Assembly: GCA_015680685.1 (NCBI GenBank)
Contig: MNCI01037518.1
Coordinates: forward strand, 4,626 to 34,550
Length of the DNA stretch: 29,925 nucleotides
Reading direction: 5' to 3'
Origin: Gnetum montanum
Taxonomy: Eukaryota > Streptophyta > Gnetopsida > Gnetales > Gnetaceae
Part shown: positions 20,201 through 26,986 of the stretch, piece by piece
Position numbering within the stretch: the stretch's first letter is position 1
How the letters are laid out: every line of letters begins with the position of its first letter
Translations under genes and position numbers: made by a program
Notes under the pieces: generated by a model
Databases searched by the model: none
The model's input: the letters and a program-made list of their open reading frames with translations, nothing else
What the model was told of the DNA's origin: nothing

Positions 20201-23200
20201 CTGCAACATGCATCTATGGTGGGTTATGGTGGGATAGGATGCAATGCTTCCAAGTCAGCACAGCCGAGAAACCTGCATAGGCAAACAAAATGAGCACAAA
20301 TTCTTTTGCCTTTCTGACGAACCGCTGTGCTGCCGCTGCTAAGAAGCATTACACATTAATATATGGCCTCCCCACAAGGCATGAAAAAACCAAAAAATGA
20401 CCTCCTGCGAGTCATCCTGGCAGAGAAGGTAATCACATATTATCATTGTTACAAATCTCCAAGGCTCTGGGAGCCCTTGTTCTCAAGAGGACTTGGTCCA
20501 TCGGCAGGCCAGATAGCCCAGCTACGACTTTTGGTGTCACCAGCACCACCATGTTCCTAACAATGAAACTCTCACTTGTCTATGTGTTTTAAGGATCTTC
20601 TGTGCCATGCCCAGCATGGGCTTCTACAAGATGGATATCTATCATTGCACAAGATAGTGTGAATAATTTCATTATATATTATTGAAACAATGCTAAGGTA
20701 TGAGCATTGTTGTTATGCTATCAGCTTGCACTGTGCATCAGTGTTCTGGAGCTTGGACATACAAATTCCAGAAAAATTTCGATAGATTTTGATATTTTAT
20801 CTTCTCTATTTGGCATATGTTCAATTTTACAATCCGGGCTTTTTATATGTTCATCTTGTGTTGTTTTCAGCTACACATAGTTCAGCAATATTTGTGTGTT
20901 GTCTTTATGATGTTTTTCGTCTCAAAATATTTTGCCTACATTGCTGAGTTTGTAAGCAACTTGGATTTTGTAGTGATGCGATTAGTTACTTGGATTTTGA
21001 TTTAAATTTTTCTTAAAGCATTTATTGAAATTGAAGACTTTGAATGGGACTGTAATATATTCATTTCGGTTCAAATTTTTGTTGCTCTTTCCTTCCCCCT
21101 TTTAACATAAGTGCTTTGAAATTGTTTTTTTCTTTGTTTCATCGACATGCAATAATAAAATTGAATATGGTTCTGCATTCTTAGGCCCTTTATTATGGAA
21201 TTTGTCATGTATTTTTGGTCATTGCGCTTTTATTTATTCAGTATATTTGTGCATTTGTTCTTGTAAACACATTTTTGAGATGCCGTATCTCTGTGATCCA
21301 GGTCTTCTTGCGGAAATTAAGGAGATAAATGAGAAAAAGAAGAAGGAAGATGATGTACTTCTTGCTATTGCAGCTGGAGACAGAAGATCGATAAATCCTA
21401 ACCTGCAGTTTGAATATTCGGACCCTGATATTCATGAGGATGTGTATCAGATTATTAAATATTCTTGTGATGAAGTTTGTACAACTTTGGAACAATTGGA
21501 AAAAGTAATGCGTGTTTGGACGACATTTGTAGAACCCATACTTGGTGTTCCTCCACGCCTTCATGGTGCAGAGGACACAGAAGATGCTGTGAAAGTGAAA
21601 AGTACAGCTCGAAAACCTGGTGTAAAAGGTATAACACAAAATGATAGTGCCGTTGTTGGTGATACTGGGCATGCTAATGGAAAACAGGTTGCTTTTAATG
21701 GTAACGGAAGGACAGTAATTGAAACTGCAAGGGGGGAGAGTGGAATTGAAAATCTTCAAAGTGGTTTAAAAAATGAGGGCGTCAAATCACAGCTTCCAAC
21801 ATCCATTGCTGCTGGAAACTCTATTTCCAGAATGCTTCTTGTTCAGAATGACAAGGCAGGTGAATCAAAAGCCCCAAATATGACAGAGCCAATTTCTGTA
21901 CCTATGATAACTAACCATATAACAGGTATGACCTGTTTTCTTTTTCATAACAGAGATTGTATTTTCTAAACTACTACTATGGTTTCTGACAGTTTCTACA
22001 AATGCAGGGCAAGTTACTGGAGAAAATGTCTCTCCGCTTGCTGCTAAAGCATGGTTGTATCCTTCAGAGGTATTTCACATTTATAACACATGAGCATTGA
22101 AGTAGATTTTTATTTTTATTTTTCAAGTAATTACAATCACCTTAATTTTCTCGTCAAGCTATCCGAGACAATGTTACCAAACCCATTGGTGAACTTGGCC
22201 TGCTGTTGAACTTGGGCTTGGTGATTTCTCATCGATTGATTGGCAATTTTGGTAACAAAAGTAAAATTTTGGTCATAAAATAGACTCAGACCCAGCTCGT
22301 GAAACCCAGACCTGCAGGTTAATGTCTTATTTCTCATGTTTTTAGCAGCCCTGATCCCACGTAGGGGAAAGAAATTGCTAAATTTTTATATATTGTTTAT
22401 AATTAGTTCAAAAACTCTTGTATGCAATACCGAATACAATACCAACAGCTTTTTGGGTTTTGATAAGAACCTTCATAGTTTCTTTATTGTGGTCATTACC
22501 TGAAGCATCAAACCAGAGTGAACGATTGAGTTAACAAACTAATTTAGCTTTTGCCAGCTAAATTCAGTTATTGGTTTTGGGGCCTTAAAAAGACTTTAGG
22601 ATTCCCCCTGCTGGTGCATGTTTTCGTAGTCATGTTATAGACCAACTGATAAATTTTTGTATGGTGCTATGTTTGGTGTTTTAAAATATGATTTTTCTTG
22701 AAGTTATCATACTGAATTGTGTATTCCTACAATGCCAACAGTTTCTTGGTGTTGAGAGTATTCTTATCACTTTATTCTGGTGGATACTAAAGCATCAAAA
22801 CAGACCGAGCAGTTGAGTTAAAAACTATTTTATCTCTTGCCAGCGAAATCCACTCAGTGGTTGTGTGGCCCCATAAGAATTTTTATTATTCAACCTGCTA
22901 GTCGATATTTTCCCAGTTATGTTAGCCAACTGATAATGATAAATTGTTATATGGAGGTATGTTTCCTTGTTTTGTCCCAACAATATGGGGTTGGCTGCAT
23001 AAGTTCTCTTTTGCGATTCACCTCTATGAAGAGCTAGGTCCATATCTAGCTGCATTTTCTTGCTATTGGCTTTAATCATTTTTTCTCATATCAGGAGCTA
23101 GGTCCATATCTAGCTGCATTTTCTTTATATTGGCTTTAATCATTTTTTCTCATATCTTTTTTGGTCTTCCTTTCAACAGCTTTCTTGAAATTGTGATTTG

Positions 23201-26200
23201 GCAACCTTTGTCAATAGACTCATTATCTGATCTTCTTTGGACATAACCAAACCATCTAAGATGCCATTCCTGCAGCGTAGCTAAAATAGGAGCCACTCCG
23301 AGCCTTCCTCTAATATCTATATGTTGCTATGTTTCTTATTACTTTTAAAATATCTATATGCATGAACTTATTATACCCAGTTGTAGATTCACACAATGCC
23401 AACAGCTTCATGGTGTTGGTTAAAACCTTCATTGCTTCTTTATCACAGTTGATACATGAAGCCTCAAAGCAGAATGAGCAACTGAGCTTACAACTAATTT
23501 AGCACTTTCTAGCTAAATTTGCTCATTGCTCGTGTGGGCTTCTGAGATTTAATTGCTTAATTATTTATTTATTTTAGATTCAACCTGTGCGTCCCTGTTT
23601 TTACATTCACGATCTAGACAATTGATCGATTGTTATACAGTACTATGTTGTTACTGCATTTAAGATATATTTTTTCATATAAAATGTTAATCTAGAGGTA
23701 AGTTAATTTGTTCCTTCTTACATATTATTTTATCTTTTAACATATCAATCCAAATTTTGTTCACCTTTAGATGAGAGGAAAGTAAGCAAACATCCTTATC
23801 AGATACACATTCTGCTAATGGTTTTTTCAGGATGCCTGGAGTTATGGCATATCTGAGGGAGTTAGCAGCTTAAAAGTTGAAAGGGAAGAAGGTGAATTGT
23901 CACCATCACCTGATGTTGAAGACCGGCAAAACACATTCACAGGCGATGCTAGAAACGCAATCCCTGATGGAAGTGTCCCTTCTCAAGGGAAGGATAATTG
24001 CATAGATAGACAATTTAGAAACAGGGGAGATGGCATAGATGACGAGGTTGACTGTGCTGCAGAAGTTGGAGGTGTTCATGACACAGATATGGATGATGAA
24101 GGTGAAGAGAGTGCTCATCGATCAACTGAGGAGAGTGAGAACGGTTCTGAGGGTGGTGAGGAAGCATCTCGAAGTGAATCTAGAGATGCAGATGATTGCT
24201 CACAGGATCATGAAGAGGAGGATGATGATGATGCAGAGCATGATGAAAATGATGGTAAAGCAGAAAGTGAAGGAGAGGCTGAGGTGATCCCTGATGTTAA
24301 TGATATTTGTGAAGGTGCATCAATGGCAGTTTCAGATTTCAATATTAATACGGCAAAACCTCTTGCAAAGCATGTTCCTTCATCTATGATGGATGATGTA
24401 CAAATGGGGTCCAAGATCTTTTACGGAAATGACTCTTTCTATGTTCTTTTTAGACTACATCAGGTATTTTTAAGTATCAGTTTCAATAATTGTTCATTTT
24501 GTCAAATTGCTTCAATTAATCTTCTGGAATGTGTTGCAGACTCTGTATGACCGAATACTTTCAGCAAAGAAAAACTCGCTCTCTGCTGAATGTAAGTGGA
24601 AAAGTTCCAAGGACACACATCCTCCTGATTTGTATGCAAAGTAAGTAAAGTAATTGTGTTTGTTTGTTTAATGATACGGAGAGTATTTTTGTTGTTGTTG
24701 TTGTAAAAACTAAAGTATTTCTTATTTTAAAACTTATTGTGGGTGGCTTTTCTCTACTCATTTCAGATTCATGACTACGTTGTTCAGCTTGCTTGATGGT
24801 TCATCTGACAATACAAAGTTTGAGGATGACTGTCGAGCAATTATCGGCACCCAGTCTTATGTATTGTTTACCCTAGATAAACTGATATTCAAGCTTGTAA
24901 AACAGGTTTGTTAGTTGCACTATAATATAGTTAATGTATAGTATTTCTGTCATTCCTGCTTTGAAGACAGCCTATTTGCATATGGTTTGCAGCTTCAAGC
25001 AATAGCATCAGATGAGACAGGAAGCAAACTTCTTCAACTGTATCGGTATGAAAGCTTGAGGGAAGCAGACGGGTTTCTGGACATCGTTTATCATGCAAAT
25101 ACTGGCATTTATTTGCATGATGAAAATGTGTATCGCTTTGAATGTGTAAGTTCTGCAATTTTTTTTGACTTTTTAGGTTTTGCAATAAAACTAAATCATT
25201 TCCCATTTTTCAAACATCCTTTAACATTCAACACTTTTTTTTGGCTACTGAAACTGTTTGCAGACAAAAAATCCTACCTGTTTAAGCATTCAGCTTATTG
25301 AGCGCGGATCAGAAAAGTTTGAGTCTGGGTCTGTTACAATGGATCCCTCCTTTGCTAGTTACTTGAATAATACTTATTTGTCTCCAGTTCCTGATAAAAT
25401 GAATGTGGATACCGTCTTCCTTGCTAGGTACCTCTATTTCAAGGTTTTTGATTGTTAAGCTGGTTGTTTTGATTGATCGATGATTATTTTTTCATCTGAA
25501 TCATTTCACAACGTTGATTCTTGTAGAAACAAACGTAAGTTCGCTTGTGAAGATGAGTACACATCTGTCTGTAAGGCAATGAAAGGAGTGCATGTAGTTA
25601 ATGGTTTGGAGTATAAGATCACGTGCAACACATCTAAGGTATCAGGCAATTTTGCACATAATATTATAGTAATAAGATATATTACTTTATGATAGGATAT
25701 ATTAAATATATTCTAATTCACGGGTTGGCTATAAATCTATTGCAGGTCTCCTATGTTCTTGATACAGAAGATTTTTTGTTCCGCAAGAAGTTTAAAAAGA
25801 ACAAAATTGCTGGGACTATGCATCCAATGGGTGAGGTGACTCTGCATTTTAAAGGTAGTAAAAGGGCTGTCCACTTCAATAAGTGGGTTGATAAGAGATT
25901 TGAGCTAATAGAAAAGGTAATGTTAACACTACTAGAATATACTACTGGACTGCTAGTTTTATTTATTGAGTAGTTTTTCTGAAGGGGAATACATAGCATG
26001 TTTTGTCACACTTTTCTTTATTTTCGACTGTAGTTAACTATTTATTTACAAGGCATTGTTTTCCAAATATGCATTGTTGACATTTGAATGGGAGCTTCAA
26101 CACCAGGAGAATCTTCGTTGTTTAGTTTTGTGCTGCGTTTGGGTTAAAGAGTAAAGTAGTTCGCTAAACATCCTCTTCCTGCTCAGTCAAAATATCGTAT

Positions 26201-26986
26201 ATGATATTTTTCATTCTTATTAGCTCTGGAATAGATGAACATTTTACATTATGAGATTCTATGAGTTTTCCATATTATTTTGATGAACATTGTCATTTTG
26301 CAAATATCTTTGTTTTTATTTGTTACCATGTTAAGGTAACTTTGGCTTCAAATGGGGGCATAAAAAGGTGATGGAATCCGTAGAATCATCATATGCATTA
26401 CCGTGACATTATATCTGTTGCATTTGCTTCTCACATAGCTAGTGTTTCATACCTTTTTTTTAACATCTCTTTTATCACAGCCAGCGGCTCAGTATGTTTG
26501 AACAGATTTTTCAAGGATATGCAATTGTCATGTATCTGTTACCATGGTTATTGGTCACTCCTACTTTTAATTTTTAGTGTTCTTTGATTTCATGGATGAT
26601 CGCTCTACGGATTTAGTATGTGTTGTGTTGTGTTCTGGAGAGACATTTCAGGTACTAGGATGAAAAGAATGTGTAATGCTGAACTGCTAGGAATTCTTGT
26701 TAGAAAAAAAAAATGACATTGTTATATCAAAGACAAAAGCAACATTCAAATTTGAAATTTCAGGTTATCTTCCAATTTCATTAGAAGGATTTTGATCTCT
26801 TTTATAACAGTCAATTTACTGCTTTTCCTATATTCATAACGAGGACTGTTTGTTCTGTGCTGGAATTGGTATAGTGACACTGTTGTTACGATAAATCAAT
26901 ACATATTTTGGTGAATATTGATCCGTTTCATTTCATTCTAACAGAATATCTTTGAGTTTCAGGTTGGTGTTCCAGACACCCAATGA
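4283..26986 (+). CDS. SNL: SIN3-like transcriptional co-repressor (23 exons)
   Basis: Plant SIN3-like scaffold of a nuclear histone-deacetylase co-repressor complex. Exons with consistent phase: 4283-4356, 4838-4987, 5084-5270, 5360-5458, 5615-5797, 6270-6639, 6833-6996 (or 6863-6996), 7077-7152, 7275-7304, 7411-7691, 7807-7961, 8070-8197, 8287-8541, 21302-21925, 22008-22069 (or 21993-22069), 23831-24463, 24540-24640, 24767-24905, 24993-25145, 25264-25427, 25527-25638, 25746-25916, 26963-26986. All 22 introns are GT-AG. The sum is 4,335 nt, or 1,444 residues, close to Arabidopsis SNL proteins as I remember them. The start is the MKRTRDD motif, shared with SNL N-termini. Three PAH domains, the HID and the Sin3 C-terminal region are all recognisable, with no internal stop, so the gene looks intact. 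Least certain are exon 23 and the three alternative acceptors. Which SNL paralogue it matches cannot be decided by eye. Confidence 0.95.
4357..4837 (+). other. Intron 1
   Basis: A 481-nt U-rich intron with donor GC|GTAAGT and acceptor GAGCAG. Open frames inside it are short and unlike any protein. I see no embedded element. Confidence 0.85.
5225..5797 (+). CDS. SNL: Exons 3 (end)-5: PAH2
   Basis: Residues about 124-231. PAH2 starts at [14 protein letters not shown] in the tail of exon 3, continues through exon 4 (residues 138-170, [20 protein letters not shown]) and ends in exon 5 ([20 protein letters not shown]). PAH2 is the family's main docking site for repressors; plant partners known from the literature carry EAR-type motifs. 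The rest of exon 5 is a low-conservation linker ending in HHFIEK. All three junctions here fall between codons. Confidence 0.93.
5798..6269 (+). other. Intron 5
   Basis: A 472-nt intron, donor AAAAG|GTCTGT and acceptor TTTTTAAAG. It is T-rich and contains no recognised element. Confidence 0.85.
6270..6639 (+). CDS. SNL: Exon 6: charged linker between PAH2 and PAH3
   Basis: Residues 232-354. The exon is rich in Lys, Arg, Glu and Asp with no hydrophobic core, so it is probably disordered. Runs such as [20 protein letters not shown] resemble the charged linkers at this place in Arabidopsis SNL proteins. The lysine and arginine clusters could serve as a nuclear localisation signal, which is inference. 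The exon ends one base into a codon at AAAA|GTAAGC. It follows a 472-nt intron. Confidence 0.9.
6833..7152 (+). CDS. SNL: Exons 7-8: PAH3
   Basis: Residues about 355-434. The PAH3 helices read [60 protein letters not shown] and SQCEN, close to Arabidopsis SNL1. Two acceptors (6831-6832 and 6861-6862) lie exactly 30 nt apart and both keep the frame. The longer form adds 10 residues just before the first helix. The exon 7 donor is CTG|GTAGGT. A second GT four bases downstream would shift the frame and is not used in this model. Confidence 0.92.
7275..7304 (+). CDS. SNL: Exon 9: 30-nt microexon
   Basis: The exon encodes [10 protein letters not shown], completed by split codons on both sides, joining the end of PAH3 to the KAPWTEG motif of exon 10. 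It is bounded by TGCAG on the left and A|GTGAGT on the right, both strong signals. Arabidopsis SNL proteins have a comparable DG-[FL]-L-A-G-V-x-x-KKS-L segment here, which supports inclusion. The exon is a multiple of three and its neighbours share its phase, so skipping it would also keep the frame. Confidence 0.82.
7411..8541 (+). CDS. SNL: Exons 10-13: charged linker and histone-deacetylase interaction domain
   Basis: Residues 445-717. Exon 10 opens with a linker whose middle is almost wholly Arg, Asp, Glu and Lys (about residues 460-490), then reaches [20 protein letters not shown], the conserved entry to the HID. Exons 11-13 carry [74 protein letters not shown] and [18 protein letters not shown], the most conserved part of SIN3 proteins from yeast to plants. 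This region holds the RPD3/HDA19-type deacetylase in the complex. No conserved block is missing. Introns 10-12 are 89-115 nt. Exon 13 ends one base into a glycine codon and is followed by the giant intron. Confidence 0.95.
8535..8995 (+). repeat. Diverged tandem duplication covering the intron 13 donor (period 236)
   Basis: Copy 1 begins at the exon 13 end (ACTAAAGGTATGGATGATT) and copy 2 at 8771 (ACCAAAGGTATTGATGATT). Both continue with CAACAGTGAATGCTGTTTTG, then CAAGTATTT, GTTGA, AAACTGTTTG and TTGGCAT in the same order. The copies are now well diverged. Copy 2 holds a second donor-like AAAG|GTATTG at 8777/8778 without coding sequence before it. Confidence 0.85.
8996..9544. other. Intron 13 stretch, nothing recognised
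   Basis: AT-rich intronic sequence after the donor duplication and before the first RTE-type LINE fragment. I see no protein similarity or repeat. Confidence 0.6.
9545..10380 (+). mobile_element. RTE-type LINE remnant, internally deleted, with 3' ATG repeat
   Basis: The + strand reads [40 protein letters not shown] and [17 protein letters not shown]. These match the linker of plant RTE-like LINEs (AKKAVSEAKxxAxDxLYxxL, TKEGEKxIYKLAK, WKEYFxxLFN). [17 protein letters not shown] follows, the start of the reverse transcriptase. Most of the RT core is then missing. From about 10050 the C-terminal part returns ([46 protein letters not shown]). The end is TTGGGATAAGGATATGATGATGATGAT, the short-tandem-repeat tail of such elements. 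It is a dead, internally deleted copy. Confidence 0.85.
10381..11148. other. Intron 13 stretch, nothing recognised
   Basis: An 81-codon + frame (10682-10927) starts at ATGGATAAAGG but is Phe/Leu/Cys-rich with no family resemblance. I treat it as chance. No repeat boundary is visible. Confidence 0.55.
11149..11546 (-). mobile_element. Copia-type gag (UBN2-like) remnant
   Basis: The minus strand reads, across one frame change and one stop, [17 protein letters not shown], then [40 protein letters not shown] and [12 protein letters not shown]. This matches the plant Copia gag pattern of LWDxVE, TTNQxNKLKENRKKDAKAL, LxxxIFPRIxxxxTSKEAWDxL. Only about 120 residues of gag remain. I saw no protease, integrase, RT or LTRs beside it, so it is a fragment or a decayed copy. 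Confidence 0.68.
11547..12230. other. Intron 13 stretch with a weak 50-bp duplication
   Basis: No protein similarity. Around 12019-12102, TTAAATAACATTAGT followed by AAATTGT and AGACAT occurs twice at about a 45-50 bp period. The rest is unremarkable AT-rich intron. Confidence 0.5.
12414..12611 (-). mobile_element. Possible LINE endonuclease scrap
   Basis: A minus-strand frame includes [20 protein letters not shown] followed by [12 protein letters not shown], which resembles the sequence before and within the NVYGP block of LINE endonuclease domains. No GDFN block or other motif follows, and the rest is not similar. This is a weak call that could be chance. Confidence 0.3.
12752..13265 (+). 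mobile_element. RTE-type LINE remnant, 3' part only
   Basis: The + strand reads [45 protein letters not shown], then MMSWMVCL and MVKENSCSC at the end. These align with the C-terminal part of plant RTE LINEs (EIDEDVTHRIKAGWLKWR, SGVLCDKKVPLKLKGKFYRT, VRPAxxYGTECW, RTLWRxxIHVADPT). Many stops and frameshifts are present. It has the same orientation as the fragment at 9545 but overlaps it in element coordinates, so it is a second insertion, not a displaced piece. Confidence 0.8.
13266..15413. other. Intron 13 stretch, about 2.1 kb, nothing recognised
   Basis: Base composition is slightly less AT-rich than the neighbouring sequence. Short frames on both strands (14059-14247 and 14647-14835 minus, 14709-14906 plus) have no family resemblance. 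A run TTTTTTTTAAATTTTAAAAAATAA lies near 14551. No element ends were found. Confidence 0.5.
15414..15555. repeat. Perfect 71-bp direct tandem duplication
   Basis: 15414-15484 and 15485-15555 are identical as read (GTGAAGGATTTGATGATGG to GAACATATAGTTT). Identity over 71 bp in an otherwise decayed intron means a very recent duplication or an assembly artefact. Confidence 0.93.
15556..16221. other. Intron 13 stretch with a short 28-bp duplication
   Basis: GTGTATCCAAATGAGTTTGG is repeated near 15795-15850, followed by GAAAGAGG in copy 1 and GAACGAGG in copy 2. An AT-rich segment follows. No coding similarity was seen. Confidence 0.55.
16222..16710 (-). other. 162-codon minus-strand ORF of unknown nature
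   Basis: This is the longest open frame in the giant intron. It begins [18 protein letters not shown] and contains [18 protein letters not shown] and [20 protein letters not shown]. It is Leu/Ile/His-rich with no motif I recognise, no signal of codon bias and no neighbouring element genes. It could be a remnant of an unrecognised element or chance. I do not call it a gene. Confidence 0.25.
16711..18920. other. Intron 13 stretch, about 2.2 kb, nothing recognised
   Basis: Contains a CT-rich passage near 17000-17100, a TATATATAA string at about 18512 and a (CCA)n-like run CCGCCACCACCACCACC at about 18800. Short frames on both strands resemble nothing known. No terminal repeats were found. Confidence 0.45.
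18921..19520 (+). mobile_element. L1-type LINE remnant: zinc-binding (zf-RVT) region
   Basis: The + strand frame from about 19072 reads [20 protein letters not shown], then GLPIGRLYL and [13 protein letters not shown]. This is the KVKHFxWRxLxxxLPT, L, CxxCxxxxE pattern of the reverse-transcriptase zinc-binding domain at the C-terminus of plant L1 elements. It is followed by [28 protein letters not shown], matching the domain's tail. Several stops and frameshifts interrupt it. RT upstream and RNase H downstream were not found. Confidence 0.72.
19521..21301. other. Last part of intron 13, nothing further recognised
   Basis: The first 400 bases may be the 3' tail of the L1 remnant. After about 19920 there is no similarity I can name. 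The acceptor is preceded by a T-rich region and CTGTGATCCAG. Confidence 0.5.
21302..22069 (+). CDS. SNL: Exons 14-15: HID tail and variable linker
   Basis: Exon 14 (624 nt, residues 717-925) resumes exactly where exon 13 stops: the split glycine is followed by [20 protein letters not shown], then [17 protein letters not shown] and [18 protein letters not shown], all clear SNL motifs. After about residue 800 it becomes a Gly/Asn/Ser-rich linker with little conservation. Exon 15 is short (62 nt, ending KAWLYPSE) and has two in-frame acceptors 15 nt apart (21991-21992 and 22006-22007). The upstream one adds five residues. I preferred the downstream site because it leaves an 82-nt rather than a 67-nt intron. 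Confidence 0.92.
22400..23660. repeat. Three diverged copies of an approx. 290-bp intronic repeat
   Basis: Each copy has in order AATACCAACAGCTTTTTGG or similar (ACAATGCCAACAGTTTCTTG, ACAATGCCAACAGCTTCATG), then TTCTTTAT, GAAGC(A/C)TCAAA, AGA(G/A)TGA, GAGTTA, GCCAGCTAAATT, CAACTGATAA and GCTATGTTT. Copies start near 22420, 22720 and 23370. The second is split from the third by the LINE fragment. Divergence is considerable, so the amplification is old. Confidence 0.75.
22967..23327 (-). mobile_element. RTE-type LINE 3' end, minus strand, inserted in the intron 15 repeat
   Basis: The minus strand reads RLGVAPIL-like sequence, then [16 protein letters not shown] (from about 23280 down), [10 protein letters not shown] and [18 protein letters not shown]. 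This is the C-terminus of plant RTE LINEs (RLRWFGHVxRRxxD, DxKxMxLxxDMAxDRxxWxxxxxxADPxxLG). A 64-bp unit is tandemly duplicated inside it (23031-23094 and 23095-23158). TATGTTTC flanks both ends (22958-22965 and 23328-23335), a plausible 8-bp target duplication. It is 5'-truncated to about 360 bp. Confidence 0.8.
23831..24463 (+). CDS. SNL: Exon 16: acidic linker and start of the Sin3 C-terminal region
   Basis: Residues 947-1157. It opens with [10 protein letters not shown] and the conserved [16 protein letters not shown], matching the [11 protein letters not shown] motif of Arabidopsis SNL proteins. A long acidic stretch follows (about 24080-24290) containing [20 protein letters not shown], part of it coded by a GATGATGATGAT run. 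The exon closes with [10 protein letters not shown] and [15 protein letters not shown], the start of the Sin3a_C domain. The acidic part is probably disordered and may contact basic chromatin proteins, which is inference. Confidence 0.94.
24540..26986 (+). CDS. SNL: Exons 17-23: conserved Sin3 C-terminal region and stop
   Basis: Residues 1158-1444. Exons 17-22 give [105 protein letters not shown] and [20 protein letters not shown], matching SNL C-termini in order. Introns 16-21 are 76-126 nt. The last intron (25917-26962) is 1,046 nt. Exon 23 supplies only VGVPDTQ before TGA at 26984-26986. Without that splice, translation would run past 25916 and stop after 19 more residues. The end after IEK is poorly conserved, so the exact terminus is less certain than the rest. 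Confidence 0.88.
24690..24704 (+). repeat. (GTT)n microsatellite in intron 17
   Basis: TGTTGTTGTTGTTGT lies within the 126-nt intron 17, upstream of the acceptor TCATTTCAG. Length variation here could be a marker. Confidence 0.8.
25917..26962 (+). other. Intron 22 (1,046 nt)
   Basis: Donor AAAAG|GTAATG and acceptor GAGTTTCAG. A second acceptor CTAACAG at 26944 is also in frame. The sequence is AT-rich with no recognised element. It is the least certain intron because exon 23 codes for only seven residues. Confidence 0.7.

Larger units (their letters stand above)
8542..21301 (+). other. Giant intron 13 (12,760 nt) in the HID coding region
   Basis: Donor AAAG|GTATGG at 8541/8542 and acceptor GATCCAG at 21301 join two halves of one glycine codon and restore the SNL HID reading frame. 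The intron is about 7 times the next longest (1,761 nt) and over 100 times the typical 80-130 nt. It holds LINE and Copia remnants and local duplications, listed separately. The size is best explained by retroelement accumulation, as in conifer introns. Confidence 0.93.
22070..23830 (+). other. Intron 15 (1,761 nt)
   Basis: Donor GAG|GTATTT and acceptor TTTTTTCAG join codons in phase 0. Most of it is a three-copy diverged repeat with a LINE tail inserted, listed separately. Confidence 0.9.

Noticed and set aside
21238-21759. 173-codon minus-strand ORF opposite exon 14
   Set aside because: It is the antisense shadow of a well-supported conserved exon; its composition (Ser, Phe, Ile, Cys-rich) is what reversed Glu/Asp/Lys codons give.
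24039-24414. Met/Lys-rich plus-strand frame and Ser-rich minus-strand frame over exon 16
   Set aside because: Shadows of the acidic GAT/GAA codon tract in the two wrong frames.
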